This document shows positions 36,951 to 45,525 of a DNA stretch of 64,000 nt, one piece after another (position 1 is the first letter of the stretch; each line of letters starts with the position of its first letter). Both the position numbers and the translations under genes were made by a program. The notes below the pieces were generated by a model, which searched no databases, had not been told where the DNA came from, and was given only the letters and a program-made list of their open reading frames with translations. Origin of the DNA: Enhygromyxa salina (lineage in GTDB: Bacteria; Myxococcota_A; Polyangia; Nannocystales; Nannocystaceae); the NCBI RefSeq assembly GCF_000737335.2, contig NZ_JMCC02000009.1:1-64000 (forward strand), in the 5' to 3' direction.

Positions 36951-38270
36951 TCAAAGCGCCACCAGGCAGGACCTCAACCAGTTGTTGTCATCGACGTCGG
37001 GATCGATCGGGTCACCAATGGTGCGGATCTCCCCTTCCGGATGCTTCGCCAACACTCGATGAGCGTAGGCTTCCTCGATCACGGTCGACTCCCAGCGCTG
37101 CGCCCCATCCGCTCCAATGCCGACGAGCGACCCATAGTGTGCATCGTCACCCGCCCGGTTCATCGCGAGCATCACGCCGTCATTCGTGCCGATGGCTCCT
37201 CCCCACTCTGGAGTGATTGGGTCGGTGCTCGTCCATTCCCAGCCCGTTTCCCCGCTCGCCGGAGCCAGCCACAACTGCGCCAGCGGGTCGATTGGTGACA
37301 TGGGGGTGATCCTACCCGAGACGAACCATCGGCCAGCGGTGTCCAAGACGGCCTCATAGGCACCCCGCGCGTACTCAGGGTCGTCGGTGTTGCCAACGAG
37401 ACGTCGCCCGATTTCGGTCCCGTTCTCATCGAAGCGGACAACCAGAACCTCCGTCTTGGCTTTGAGCATGATGTCACCATCATTGTGAGGAGTCGTGCTC
37501 ACGGTTATGACCGCGATGATCTCATTCGATGCTCGAGCGAAGGCGCTCACGACATCGTCATAGCCGAGGTAGTCGTCGATGAGGATGTCCGTGGTGACGC
37601 CCGATTGGGGGTCGTAGTGGGCGAGCCACGCGTCTCCGCCGATGCTGCCACCAACCCAGACGCCCGACTGCACCGGCATGATCGCGGTGGCTACAACTGG
37701 GGCACCACCCCCGGATTCGATCTCGAGGGTACCGTTCTCGCTGCCAGATTGGTTGAAGTGAATCAGGCGATCCGGGTGGTCCGTGACGGAGGCCAACACC
37801 CAGAATCCGGTCTCTCCATCAGCTGCAAGATCTGTCAACCGCACGTCGGTGTCGGGGATTGCCACCTCTTCCGCCCACATTCGCTCACCGGATTGGCTAA
37901 ATCGTGCGATCCATCCTCGAAGCTTACTCTCTGTGAACGTCCACCCTGGGGGCGTCCATCCGCTGGCCACAAAGCTGCCGTCTGGCAGCGGCAGCAGGTC
38001 ACCAACCCAATTACCATCACCCGGCCCATCGCTCACCCGGACATCCACGCAATCGTAGAGAGTTCCCGATGGAACACACGCGGCGCTGCATCCGTCGCCG
38101 CCGATCAAGCTGCCATCGTCACACAGCTCGTTAGGTCCCAGCACCCCGTCGCCGCACACAGGCGGCGACCCCTCATCACCTGGGCCGCCAGGGCCACAAG
38201 CCACGCCGATCAACAGGAGCGGAGCGAAGAACCACACGCGCTCCTTAAATCTTGGTTGCCGCGCATTCAT
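36951..38270 (-). CDS. DUF4215-repeat lipoprotein with propeller-like body
   Basis: This 439-residue lipoprotein has its lipobox in LLLIGVAC. A myxobacterial Cys-rich DUF4215 unit follows immediately (CGDGVLGPNELCDDGSLIGG, CSAAC). The remainder has repeating LPDGSFVASGW, GWIARFSQSGERMW, GGDAWLAHYD and RWFVSGRI segments typical of delta-proteobacterial beta-propeller proteins that report values along a path. No catalytic motif is seen. It lies 26 bases upstream of the frameshifted protease and probably shares its transcript. Codon use is less GC-biased than in core genes such as the RND permease. Confidence 0.8.
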   Translation of the reverse strand: MNARQPRFKERVWFFAPLLLIGVACGPGGPGDEGSPPVCGDGVLGPNELCDDGSLIGGDGCSAACVPSGTLYDCVDVRVSDGPGDGNWVGDLLPLPDGSFVASGWTPPGWTFTESKLRGWIARFSQSGERMWAEEVAIPDTDVRLTDLAADGETGFWVLASVTDHPDRLIHFNQSGSENGTLEIESGGGAPVVATAIMPVQSGVWVGGSIGGDAWLAHYDPQSGVTTDILIDDYLGYDDVVSAFARASNEIIAVITVSTTPHNDGDIMLKAKTEVLVVRFDENGTEIGRRLVGNTDDPEYARGAYEAVLDTAGRWFVSGRITPMSPIDPLAQLWLAPASGETGWEWTSTDPITPEWGGAIGTNDGVMLAMNRAGDDAHYGSLVGIGADGAQRWESTVIEEAYAHRVLAKHPEGEIRTIGDPIDPDVDDNNWLRSCLVAL

Positions 38271-38417
38271 CGACCCAAACTACCAGCGGGCGTCCTTTCG
38301 CGCTAGCGCGCACTGGTGCGTAGACGCACAGTCCTGTCGGCGTATTCGTGGCCTGCCCGTGCCAGTTCCAATGGCAGTTCATCCTCCACTTGTCTCCAGA
38401 TTTTCGAGTGGGTCCAC

Positions 38418-39380
38418 TCAGGGATAGTCGAACACCTCGAAGCGGATGAGCTCCTCTTCGAACGCCGCAGTCGGCTTGCGATCGACCGCGTCGAGCACTG
38501 CGGGGGCCAGTTCGATCGCGGAGAAGTAGGTGGCGTCGTCGCTCAGACAGCCGTGGTTGCTGTAGTTGAAGCTGACCAGCGCGCGCCCGGTGACGCGGTC
38601 GACCTGCACTGCTTCGAGGTGTGGCGAGTTGTCTGAAAACTCATCGGACCACTGGCGCCATTCGGGGCGCGGAGTCCGTTGCAGGACCTCGACGCCGCGG
38701 ATCCGCGCAATGAAGGACCCGGCGTGATAGCGCAGCTCCACGGGGCGCTCGCTGGGGGCGAGGTGGTCCATGGCCTGATCGACATAGGGCGAGAGTTCCA
38801 CATTGTCTGGATCGGAGATGACCACGGGGAGGGGCTCGAGCGGCCGCCAGTCCTGCTCGCCCAGCTCGGCGTCGAGGCGTTGAACGGTTGCGAGCACAGC
38901 TGCGATCGAGGCCTCGCAGCCGGCGAAGTCGTCCTTCCATGGGTGGTCGGTGCCGCGATCGTAGATGAGGTCGGTGCGCTCGCCGAGCGCCTCATCGAAG
39001 TCGAAGCGCTTCACGTACAGGGTCTCGATGTCGGCTTCGCCGTTGCCGATCGGCCCCAACGCGAGCGTGACGATCGTGCTGCCGTCCGCGCTGATCGCTG
39101 GGAAGCCACGGCTCTCGACCAGGTAGGGACACAGTTCCAGCTCGCGCTCGTACTCGCTCAGGGCCACGCGCCGGAGCCACAGCTGCGGTTGGACGCTGGG
39201 GTCGGGCAGCGCCGCGGGCGCTTCGGGCTGGTGCTCGTAGCCGGCGTGGGCCTCGAGCAGCGGGGCGTCCTCGTCGAGCTCGAAGCTGTCGGGGGTCAAC
39301 CCGGCCTCGGTGCAGGCGAAGCTGGCCAGGGCGATCGCAACGGCCAGACACTGTGGCACCGGACGTGGGTTCGCACGCAT
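38418..39380 (-). CDS. Hypothetical lipoprotein, parent of the duplicated remnant
   Basis: ATG 39380 gives 320 residues: MRANPRPVPQC..., with a hydrophobic stretch and Cys in ASFAC, then TEAGLTPDSFELDEDAP. Bulk features are an acidic, Tyr/Asp-rich secreted domain with WKDDFAGCEASIAAVLATVQ and a C-terminal FEVFDYP. No family is recognised. It is divergent from the gene at 39460 (79 bases between starts). A decayed copy of both occurs at 34684-34986, which shows that the two genes were duplicated as a unit. Confidence 0.72.
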   Translation of the reverse strand: MRANPRPVPQCLAVAIALASFACTEAGLTPDSFELDEDAPLLEAHAGYEHQPEAPAALPDPSVQPQLWLRRVALSEYERELELCPYLVESRGFPAISADGSTIVTLALGPIGNGEADIETLYVKRFDFDEALGERTDLIYDRGTDHPWKDDFAGCEASIAAVLATVQRLDAELGEQDWRPLEPLPVVISDPDNVELSPYVDQAMDHLAPSERPVELRYHAGSFIARIRGVEVLQRTPRPEWRQWSDEFSDNSPHLEAVQVDRVTGRALVSFNYSNHGCLSDDATYFSAIELAPAVLDAVDRKPTAAFEEELIRFEVFDYP

Positions 39381-39459
39381 GGGTGACGCACGCGCGAGCG
39401 GCCGGCCTGATTCCACGAATCAGGGGCTGTGGTGGGGCCAGTTGTGTTACACGGCGAAC

Positions 39460-40053
39460 ATGGCCCACGTCGTCATGCACTGCGCCCAGTTCCCGTCAGA
39501 CGAGGGCGCGATCGCGGCCGCCGAGGCGCTCGAAGGGCTTCGGGCCGCGCTCGTGAAGTGGGAACGCGACAACCACAACGACGGGACCAAGCCGGCCGCG
39601 CCCTGCCTCGAATTCGCGACGCGGCGCTCGTTCATCTGGCCCTCCGATGGGGTCATCAGCCTCAAACATGGGGCGGACGAGATCGAGGTCCTCCAGGTCG
39701 ACACGCTGGTCTTCTTCTACGGTGGGGGCTTCGAGTTGGGGGGCGCCGGGACGGAGCGTGCGTTCGAGGCGATGGGCGCCGCGCGTCACGTCACTGGCTG
39801 TCACGTGGTCGTTGAAGTGGGGGAGGCGGCGGCGGCGGCTCGCGAGTTGGCGGCGTTCCTCGACGAGGAAGACTTCGCGGGGCAGTACTCGCTCGTGGAG
39901 GGGGACGTGAAGATCGAGGGGTTCTTGCACAGCATCGCCTTTGTCGGTGCCGCGGCGAGGCACACGCTTTGCTTCGATGATTCCGGCGTTCAGGATTGGG
40001 CGTTCGTGGCTGCGGCGCCGCAGCTGTCGGGTATGGGGCCGCGGCTGCGCTGA
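39460..40053 (+). CDS. Hypothetical cytoplasmic protein
   Basis: ATG 39460 gives 197 residues starting MAHVVMHCAQFPSDEGAIAAAEAL. The middle carries VDTLVFFYGGGFELGGAGTERAFEAMGAAR, and the C-terminal half looks like an alpha/beta fold. There is no signal peptide. It resembles the many small immunity or regulatory proteins of this phylum, but no family can be named. It is paired divergently with the lipoprotein gene and sits next to the toxin/immunity operon, whose last gene ends convergently at 40133. Confidence 0.7.
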   Translation: MAHVVMHCAQFPSDEGAIAAAEALEGLRAALVKWERDNHNDGTKPAAPCLEFATRRSFIWPSDGVISLKHGADEIEVLQVDTLVFFYGGGFELGGAGTERAFEAMGAARHVTGCHVVVEVGEAAAAARELAAFLDEEDFAGQYSLVEGDVKIEGFLHSIAFVGAAARHTLCFDDSGVQDWAFVAAAPQLSGMGPRLR

Positions 40054-40130
40054 GGCGTTTGTGCGTGCGGGCCAACAATCAGGCTCTGCGCACAGTTGCC
40101 ACCATGGCGTTCGGAACATCCGATCGAAGC

Positions 40131-40390
40131 GGTCAGGGCACTGGGTGGCCGAAGAAGTAGCGGACGCCGTCGCGGTACTGCGCGGCCGCGGGGCTGTCGA
40201 GGAAGGCTTCGGCGATCGCAGCGGCGGCGAGGGGCTTGAAGACGCCGCGACGGTCGAACATCGCGGTGCAGTCGATGCCTGTGGAGGCTTCGAAGCGGTG
40301 GCGGGTCCAGGAGGGGAGAGACATGCCGAGCGGACCGGCCGGTTCGATGAACATGCGGGCCATTCGACGTACGCTGGTTGGCTGTCCTCG
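40131..40390 (-). repeat. 260-bp near-identical block shared by the tandem genes
   Basis: Bases 40131-40390 match 41003-41262 at an offset of 872 with only a couple of differences near the stop codons, whereas sequence on either side diverges sharply. The block covers the final 85 or so codons plus the stop. It is consistent with recent gene conversion or unequal recombination. Confidence 0.9.
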
Positions 40391-40978
40391 CCACAGCAAG
40401 ATGTCTTCGCCGCCGTAGCGCTCGGCGAGCGACTTGCAGTGTTCGAGTGCACAAGCCCGATACTCGCTGACGTTGGCGAAACTGTCGAGATCGTCAAACT
40501 TCGAGAGCTCCGCTTCGTCGATGACCTGGGCGATGAACATCAAGATGATGTCGTTGTCATCGTCGATATCGCTGATGTTGGCCTCGTAGGCGTCGATGAG
40601 CGTGGGGATGTCGCCGAGCCGCCCGCGGATTGCGACCGCGTGGCACCACGAGTAGGTCAGCTCATAGTTCACGTGATTTCGCGCGATATACTCGACGAGT
40701 TCCTCAAAAAGCGATGACCGACCCGCATCACCAAGAAGATCCGCACATGTGTTGTAGGGGATGTACTCGTGCTCCTGGTCAACGAGTTTGGGGATCTGGT
40801 CGACGAATCGAAACTCTCCGCGGCAGGCGTGCTGAAAAGCAGACATCCAAGCCCGAGTAGGTTGTTTGTGTGGCTCTTGGTCAAATGGGGTCACGGGCTC
40901 GTGCGGCACGCCGAAGTAGCCTCGGCCCTCCCAGTTGAGCCACAGCGGCGTCTTGGCTGCTTTTGAGGAACGACTCAT
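40133..40978 (-). CDS. Immunity-like protein, copy 1 of tandem pair
   Basis: This 281-residue soluble protein is the last gene of the putative toxin operon. It is about two-thirds identical to the next gene upstream (41005-41847) over residues 1-195, and identical over the last 85 or so residues. Shared landmarks: PLWLNWE-RGYFGVPH, QHEYIPY, DDDNDIIL, AQVIDEAE-SKFD and RGQPTSVRRMARMF. There is no signal peptide, membrane span or known family. Position after a PAAR-like effector and tandem duplication are typical of immunity genes. The 5' portion is noticeably AT-richer than the 3' portion. Confidence 0.7.
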   Translation of the reverse strand: MSRSSKAAKTPLWLNWEGRGYFGVPHEPVTPFDQEPHKQPTRAWMSAFQHACRGEFRFVDQIPKLVDQEHEYIPYNTCADLLGDAGRSSLFEELVEYIARNHVNYELTYSWCHAVAIRGRLGDIPTLIDAYEANISDIDDDNDIILMFIAQVIDEAELSKFDDLDSFANVSEYRACALEHCKSLAERYGGEDILLWRGQPTSVRRMARMFIEPAGPLGMSLPSWTRHRFEASTGIDCTAMFDRRGVFKPLAAAAIAEAFLDSPAAAQYRDGVRYFFGHPVP

Positions 40979-41004
40979 CGCAGTGATGTTACGGATGAGC
41001 TGGG

Positions 41005-41847
41005 TCAGGGCACTGGATGGCCAAAGAAGTAGCGGACGCCGTCGCGGTACTGCGCGGCCGCGGGGCTGTCGAGGAAGGCTTCGGCGATCGCAGCGGCGGC
41101 GAGGGGCTTGAAGACGCCGCGACGGTCGAACATCGCGGTGCAGTCGATGCCTGTGGAGGCTTCGAAGCGGTGGCGGGTCCAGGAGGGGAGAGACATGCCG
41201 AGCGGACCGGCCGGTTCGATGAACATGCGGGCCATTCGACGTACGCTGGTTGGCTGTCCTCGAAAGAACAGGACGTCCTCACCGTATCGCTCGGCGAGTG
41301 TTTTGCAGTGCTCTAGCGCCGAGGTTCGATAATCGTCGACGTTGGCAAACTTGTCGATATGGTCGAATTTGGAGAATTCAGCCTCGTCGATGACTTGAGC
41401 GATGCGAATGAGGATAATGTCGTTGTCATCGTCAACTGGGTTGGTGTAGGCTTGGTAGGCATCGATCAGCGTTGGGATGTCGCTGAGTCGTCCATGGATG
41501 GCAACTGCGCGGCACCACGAGTAGGCTAGTTCGTAGTTCCAGTGATGTTGAGTGATGAACTCGACGAGTTGATCGATAGTCGATGCACGTCCCGCATCAC
41601 CCACAAGGTCCGCGCACGTATGATAGGGGATGTACTCGTGCTGCTGGCCCACGAGTGCTGGCACGTGATCGATGTACCGGAAGTCGCCGTGGGATGCGTG
41701 TTGAAAAGCAGACAGCCAGGCCCGCGTGGGTTGGGTGTGTGGCTCATGGAAAAATGGAATTACGGGTGCGTGCGGCACCCCGAAGTAGCCGCGTTTCTCC
41801 CAGTTGAGCCATAAGGGCTTCTTGATCTTCTTTGTGGGCCGAGTCAT
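41005..41847 (-). CDS. Immunity-like protein, copy 2 of tandem pair
   Basis: This 280-residue protein begins 5 bases after the PAAR-like effector stop at 41853, so the two are tightly coupled. It has the same architecture as the copy at 40133. The N-terminal two-thirds has diverged (KKPLWLNWEKRGYFGVPHAP, LVGQQHEYIPYHTCADLVGDAG), while the C-terminal third is identical. Being closest to the toxin gene it is the best candidate for the cognate immunity protein; the other may be an orphan against a related toxin. That is inference from arrangement only. Confidence 0.72.
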   Translation of the reverse strand: MTRPTKKIKKPLWLNWEKRGYFGVPHAPVIPFFHEPHTQPTRAWLSAFQHASHGDFRYIDHVPALVGQQHEYIPYHTCADLVGDAGRASTIDQLVEFITQHHWNYELAYSWCRAVAIHGRLSDIPTLIDAYQAYTNPVDDDNDIILIRIAQVIDEAEFSKFDHIDKFANVDDYRTSALEHCKTLAERYGEDVLFFRGQPTSVRRMARMFIEPAGPLGMSLPSWTRHRFEASTGIDCTAMFDRRGVFKPLAAAAIAEAFLDSPAAAQYRDGVRYFFGHPVP

Positions 41848-41852
41848 CGTGT

Positions 41853-42869
41853 CTATGTCTGGAAGCGGTTAAATCGAGCGTCGATGTTTTGACAGGCGTG
41901 GCAGAGCTTCGCATTCAACTGCAGATTGTTCTTGCCGGTCGGGCACCCGCCCGCGGTCTTGGGCGTGAGGTGGTTTGACTTCCGTGCCTGGTTGAACTCA
42001 GAGTCGCTCAGTGGCCTTCCGAGTTGGCGTTCGAGCTGCGGGCGGTGAAACTCGGGAGCGGGCAAGCCTTGCTGAAACTGGTAGCGCGCGCGGAACCCGT
42101 CCCAGCTATCCTTGATGTCCTTCCTCTGCGTGTCCCGCTCCGTTGAACCCTTGGGGTGACGAGCATAAAAGACATCGCAGGGTGGATTTGGCAAAACCTT
42201 GGTCTTACCCACGCAGGCACACCCCTGCCGGGTCATCGCGTCCCTGATGAGCGCCCGATATGCCTGTTTCTCCACGTAGCGCTGGTATGGACTCCAGTTC
42301 CCGGCAGTCGCCCTCGCTTCGATCTCGGCCTCGTACCACTCGTCCCGACTCATCGGCTCACCCGTGGCATGTTTTGGCTTCTTGCAGCACCCGCACAGAT
42401 TCTTCGCAATCGCCTTCTCGGCGGCCTTGACCATGTCCAGGGTCGCGGTATTGAGCCACGGCGGCGTGCTCCCGGGATAGCTGGCGTGGTTGGAGGTCGT
42501 CAGATCCAGATGGCGACAGACACCCAAACTCTCGAACATCACGTCGGTCGACCAGGCGCCAAAGTAGGTCTTGCCGGTGATCGTGTGCGTGAGCAGGCTG
42601 CCGCCCAAGGGCTTGGTCGCGGCCTCGTTGCCCAACGGCTTGGTGGCGTAGTAGCTCTGGTCGGCGAGCATGACCGGCTTGCCGCCGATCTTGACCCGCT
42701 TGCTGCCGCCCTTCATGTCCCGGGCGTGGGAGGTGTTGGCGTACGGGACGGGCACGGGGCCAGCGGGGGCGGCAGGCGGGCTCAGGCAGACGTCGGGGAC
42801 GGCGGCGACAGACTTGCCAGCTTGGGCCTTGGCGGCGATCTCCATCGAGTTGGCGTAGACCTTGCTCAT
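41853..42869 (-). CDS. PAAR-like (DUF4150) effector with Cys/His C-terminal domain
   Basis: This 338-residue protein has DUF4150, a PAAR-like type VI secretion spike domain, in residues 1-130: VPDVCLSPPAAPAGPVPVPY, GKPVMLADQSYY, GGSLLTHTITGKTYFGAWS and CRHLDLTTSNHAS. After a linker with a CGCCKKPKHAT cluster comes a long charged helical part. The C-terminal domain contains NHLTPKTAGGCPTGKNNLQ, then LCHACQ and DARFNRFQ. This His-Asn and Cys-x2-Cys pattern resembles small HNH or zinc-supported nuclease toxins, but catalysis is not proven. The start overlaps the ketosynthase-like stop as ATGA, and an immunity-like gene follows 5 bases after its stop. Confidence 0.85.
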   Translation of the reverse strand: MSKVYANSMEIAAKAQAGKSVAAVPDVCLSPPAAPAGPVPVPYANTSHARDMKGGSKRVKIGGKPVMLADQSYYATKPLGNEAATKPLGGSLLTHTITGKTYFGAWSTDVMFESLGVCRHLDLTTSNHASYPGSTPPWLNTATLDMVKAAEKAIAKNLCGCCKKPKHATGEPMSRDEWYEAEIEARATAGNWSPYQRYVEKQAYRALIRDAMTRQGCACVGKTKVLPNPPCDVFYARHPKGSTERDTQRKDIKDSWDGFRARYQFQQGLPAPEFHRPQLERQLGRPLSDSEFNQARKSNHLTPKTAGGCPTGKNNLQLNAKLCHACQNIDARFNRFQT

Positions 42870-43882
42870 TGTTGACCTCCCTGGGTCGATTCGACGATCA
42901 CGGCGCCGCGCGGGCCGTGGTGGTCGCGGGCGAACACAATTGTCCTTGGGCCCGCTGCGTAGCGGCGCTGGTAGGTTGCGACGGCCTTGGCCACCCCGCA
43001 GAGCGGACCCGCGACGCCGATCTCACCCAGCACGCCGCCCGGCAGCAACAGCGGGAAGCTGTGCTTGCGCCGCTCGAGCCGCCGCGACACCAACAGCGCT
43101 TGCTCGTTGAAGTCAAAGCTCTCGCCGGCGGCGTCGCTGATCCGGGTGTCCATGTCGGCGAGATCATAGCCGCAAGCAGCGAGCGCGTTGGTGGCAGCTT
43201 CGAGGAGGCCGTCGCCGCGATGCGGCTCGTCATTCCATAGCGTCGCCGGCTCGAGGCCGAAGCCGGGCGCGCCAAGGCAGGCGAGCGCGCGCTCGGGGTA
43301 GCGATCCAGCAGCAGACACGCCGCGGCCTCGCCCGGAATCACGCCGTCGGGGTCATGAGGGCGGCGCAGACGACCCACGCGCTCGAGCTCGAGCAAGCGC
43401 AGTGGACTGACAAACGAGTCCGCGGCCGCGACGACGCAGCCCGCGACCTGACCCGTGGCCAGCACGGCCTGGGCATGCGCGAGCGCCTCGAAGCTGGTCA
43501 CCGGGCCGCCAACAAACACGCGTGAGGCATCGAGTGCGACGGGTGACTCGAAGCGCCCCACCAGGTTCGGGAGCACGCGCGAGAGATCGGCGTTGGCGAA
43601 CGAGCTTGGCAGCACCACAAAGACGGCGACGGGCCGGCCGTAGCGCGCGGGCGCGACGGCCTGATTCAAGGTTCGAGCGAGCAGCGCGAGCACTCGCTCG
43701 CGGCCGCTGAGCCCAGGCTCGAGGTCCGGCATCATCGAGGCGTAGTAGGGCTCGCCCTGTTCGTCTTCAAAGTCGAGCTCCTGCGCCACATTGAGGGCAC
43801 AACGAATCGCGGCGCAGGCGGTCGGGGCCGTGAGTCCAACCGGGCAGACGAGCCCCGTGGTCCGAACGAAACACCGGCTCAC
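42866..43882 (-). CDS. Ketosynthase-like protein of T6SS effector operon
   Basis: The GTG at 43882 overlaps the DUF2169 stop (GTGA) and gives 338 residues; the longer frame to 43915 is unlikely. The protein has a thiolase/beta-ketoacyl-synthase fold pattern (TTGLVCPVGLTAPTACAAIR, SFEALAHAQAVLATGQVAGCVVAAADSF, GVIPGEAAACLLLD). The region equivalent to the active-site DTACSS reads GGPVTSFEAL, without the nucleophilic Cys, so ketosynthase chemistry is improbable. Similar proteins are known beside DUF2169 and PAAR-like genes and are thought to act in effector loading or modification. ATGA overlap links it to the effector gene. Confidence 0.82.
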   Translation of the reverse strand: MSRCFVRTTGLVCPVGLTAPTACAAIRCALNVAQELDFEDEQGEPYYASMMPDLEPGLSGRERVLALLARTLNQAVAPARYGRPVAVFVVLPSSFANADLSRVLPNLVGRFESPVALDASRVFVGGPVTSFEALAHAQAVLATGQVAGCVVAAADSFVSPLRLLELERVGRLRRPHDPDGVIPGEAAACLLLDRYPERALACLGAPGFGLEPATLWNDEPHRGDGLLEAATNALAACGYDLADMDTRISDAAGESFDFNEQALLVSRRLERRKHSFPLLLPGGVLGEIGVAGPLCGVAKAVATYQRRYAAGPRTIVFARDHHGPRGAVIVESTQGGQQ

Positions 43883-44988
43883 GAGCCCTCCTGCGTGGCC
43901 TGCTTGGCGAGCCACGAGGTCGCGTCACCGAGACGTGTGAACACGGGGCGGCCGTCACGGAAATCGATTGGCTCGCCGGATGGCGTTGGACCGATCCAGA
44001 TCTCCCGTAGGTGTGAGGGCTTGCGAGGCAAGGGGGTCCGCGCGCGCCAGGTCAGCGTTGCGAGAGCCAGGTGCGGCTCGAGGACGATCGTGTCGAGCTC
44101 GGGCCGCAGCACGACGCTGCGATTGGCGTAGACCGCTCGCACGGGTATGTCGAGACTTGGGACAATGTATTGAACGACGGCGTCGTCAGCCATGTGCAAG
44201 CATCGAATGAGCTCGCCGTCGCGCAGCCGTGGGTGTTGCTGATCTTCCGGCGCCGACTGAAAAAACCGCGGGTTGAAGTCTGCCGGTAGAAACGGCCGAC
44301 GGTCTCGCTTCCAGGTCTCGTCAAAGGTCCCTGCGTAGGACAGCCTGGGCAGCGAGGACCGACCCACGTGGCCGAAGCCGACGGGCGCGGGCCTGTCGGA
44401 CGCGGCGGTGATGCGCGCACGTGGGTCTTCGAGGTTGGGGAGCGGGGCGCCGTCGAGCCTCGAGCCGCGCGGTGCGACCGAGAAGCCGACGCCGCTGAGA
44501 TTTCTTCGCTCGGCTTGAATGGATGCCGGACCGCGCGGAGCGTCGAGCCCACCAAAGGCGCGATCGAAGCGCAGTGGCAGCTCGACGAAGGGCACAGGGG
44601 GCGAGATTCGCAGCTCACCCGCGACGTGGACAAAGCGGCGCTCGCCGATCACGAGCACGTCCTTGGCCCGACCCGCGACCTCGAGCCGGACGAGCAGCTC
44701 TTGCACGGGCACCCGACCCGGCGCGACGGCAATGCCGACCACCAGCACGTCCGTCAGCGGCTTGTGCAGGGCGAAGTCGTTCTCGTATCGAAGCGGGGTC
44801 TGCTCGGGATCGCCGTAGTGCTCGTCGGTCTCGACCAGCGGGCGCTGCTCGCTGGCAAGCTGCAGCGCGCCGCTTGGGCTGGTCTTGAAGGTGCCCTTGA
44901 CGACGACGACGCACCATTGCCGGGCGTCGGCGTCGGTCTGGGCGTTGACGCCTGCGACCATCGCGGTGGTGTTGCGGGTGATCTGCAT
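43879..44988 (-). CDS. DUF2169 family, T6SS effector accessory
   Basis: This 369-residue protein is the first gene of the operon. It shows the family start (NTTAMVAGVNAQTDADARQWCVVVVKGTF), the RPLVETDEHYGDPEQTPLRYENDFALHKPLTDVLVVG core split over residues 48-85, and late WKRDRRPFLPADFNPRFFQSAP. DUF2169 proteins are encoded next to PAAR-like and pentapeptide-repeat effectors of type VI secretion, where they are thought to be adaptors or chaperones. No T6SS sheath, tube or ATPase genes occur in the window, so this is an orphan effector island relying on machinery elsewhere. Confidence 0.88.
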   Translation of the reverse strand: MQITRNTTAMVAGVNAQTDADARQWCVVVVKGTFKTSPSGALQLASEQRPLVETDEHYGDPEQTPLRYENDFALHKPLTDVLVVGIAVAPGRVPVQELLVRLEVAGRAKDVLVIGERRFVHVAGELRISPPVPFVELPLRFDRAFGGLDAPRGPASIQAERRNLSGVGFSVAPRGSRLDGAPLPNLEDPRARITAASDRPAPVGFGHVGRSSLPRLSYAGTFDETWKRDRRPFLPADFNPRFFQSAPEDQQHPRLRDGELIRCLHMADDAVVQYIVPSLDIPVRAVYANRSVVLRPELDTIVLEPHLALATLTWRARTPLPRKPSHLREIWIGPTPSGEPIDFRDGRPVFTRLGDATSWLAKQATQEGS

Positions 44989-45525
44989 CAGTGCACGGGA
45001 TGGCCGAAAGGTAGCTGTACCAGGTCACGTGGATAGCGAGCAAGAAGGAGCCTCGGCGTGCAGGGACACAGCACGCTGGCAGCACATGCGCCGAAGGCAC
45101 GCAGGAGGTCAGCTTGGGTTGAAGCCTGGCACGAAAAGCCAGCAACGGCACGAGGTCAGCGCGGTATGTAGGTCGGCCAAGTTCTGACGTTCGGACCTCC
45201 GTTCGATGCTCCACTTCGAGACCTACGGGCTGGGCGCAAGTCTACGCCAGCAGGCTCGGTGCTGGCGACCTGGCTGACGATGTCGCCCAGAACGTGTTGC
45301 TCGACATGATCTCACGGCCGCCCCGCTGCGCTGTCGACCGAGCGACATCCAACTGCTGGTAACGAACATGGGCGACGACATTCTCAAGGCCAGGCTGAAC
45401 TCGAGCCCAGCGTCTATCGGCGGCGAATGGGCGCGGATCTTCAGCGGCGTCTCCACCGAGGTTGTTGCCAACGAAGCGCTCGTGATCGGTCATCGCGCAA
45501 CGTGACCATCTCGACCGCGAACGAG
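44989..45525. pseudogene. Intergenic relics including an ECF sigma-like fragment
   Basis: This stretch has no intact gene. On the plus strand, 45218-45313 reads WAQVYASRLGAGDLADDVA followed by QNVLLDMISRPPR, which matches region 2 of ECF sigma factors in pattern. It lacks a start and runs to an early stop. In another frame, 45323-45506 reads an open segment containing NMGDDILKARLNSS and VANEALVIGHRAT before a stop. Both look like pieces left by deletion. The DUF2169 promoter must lie in the 44989-45200 part. Confidence 0.4.
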
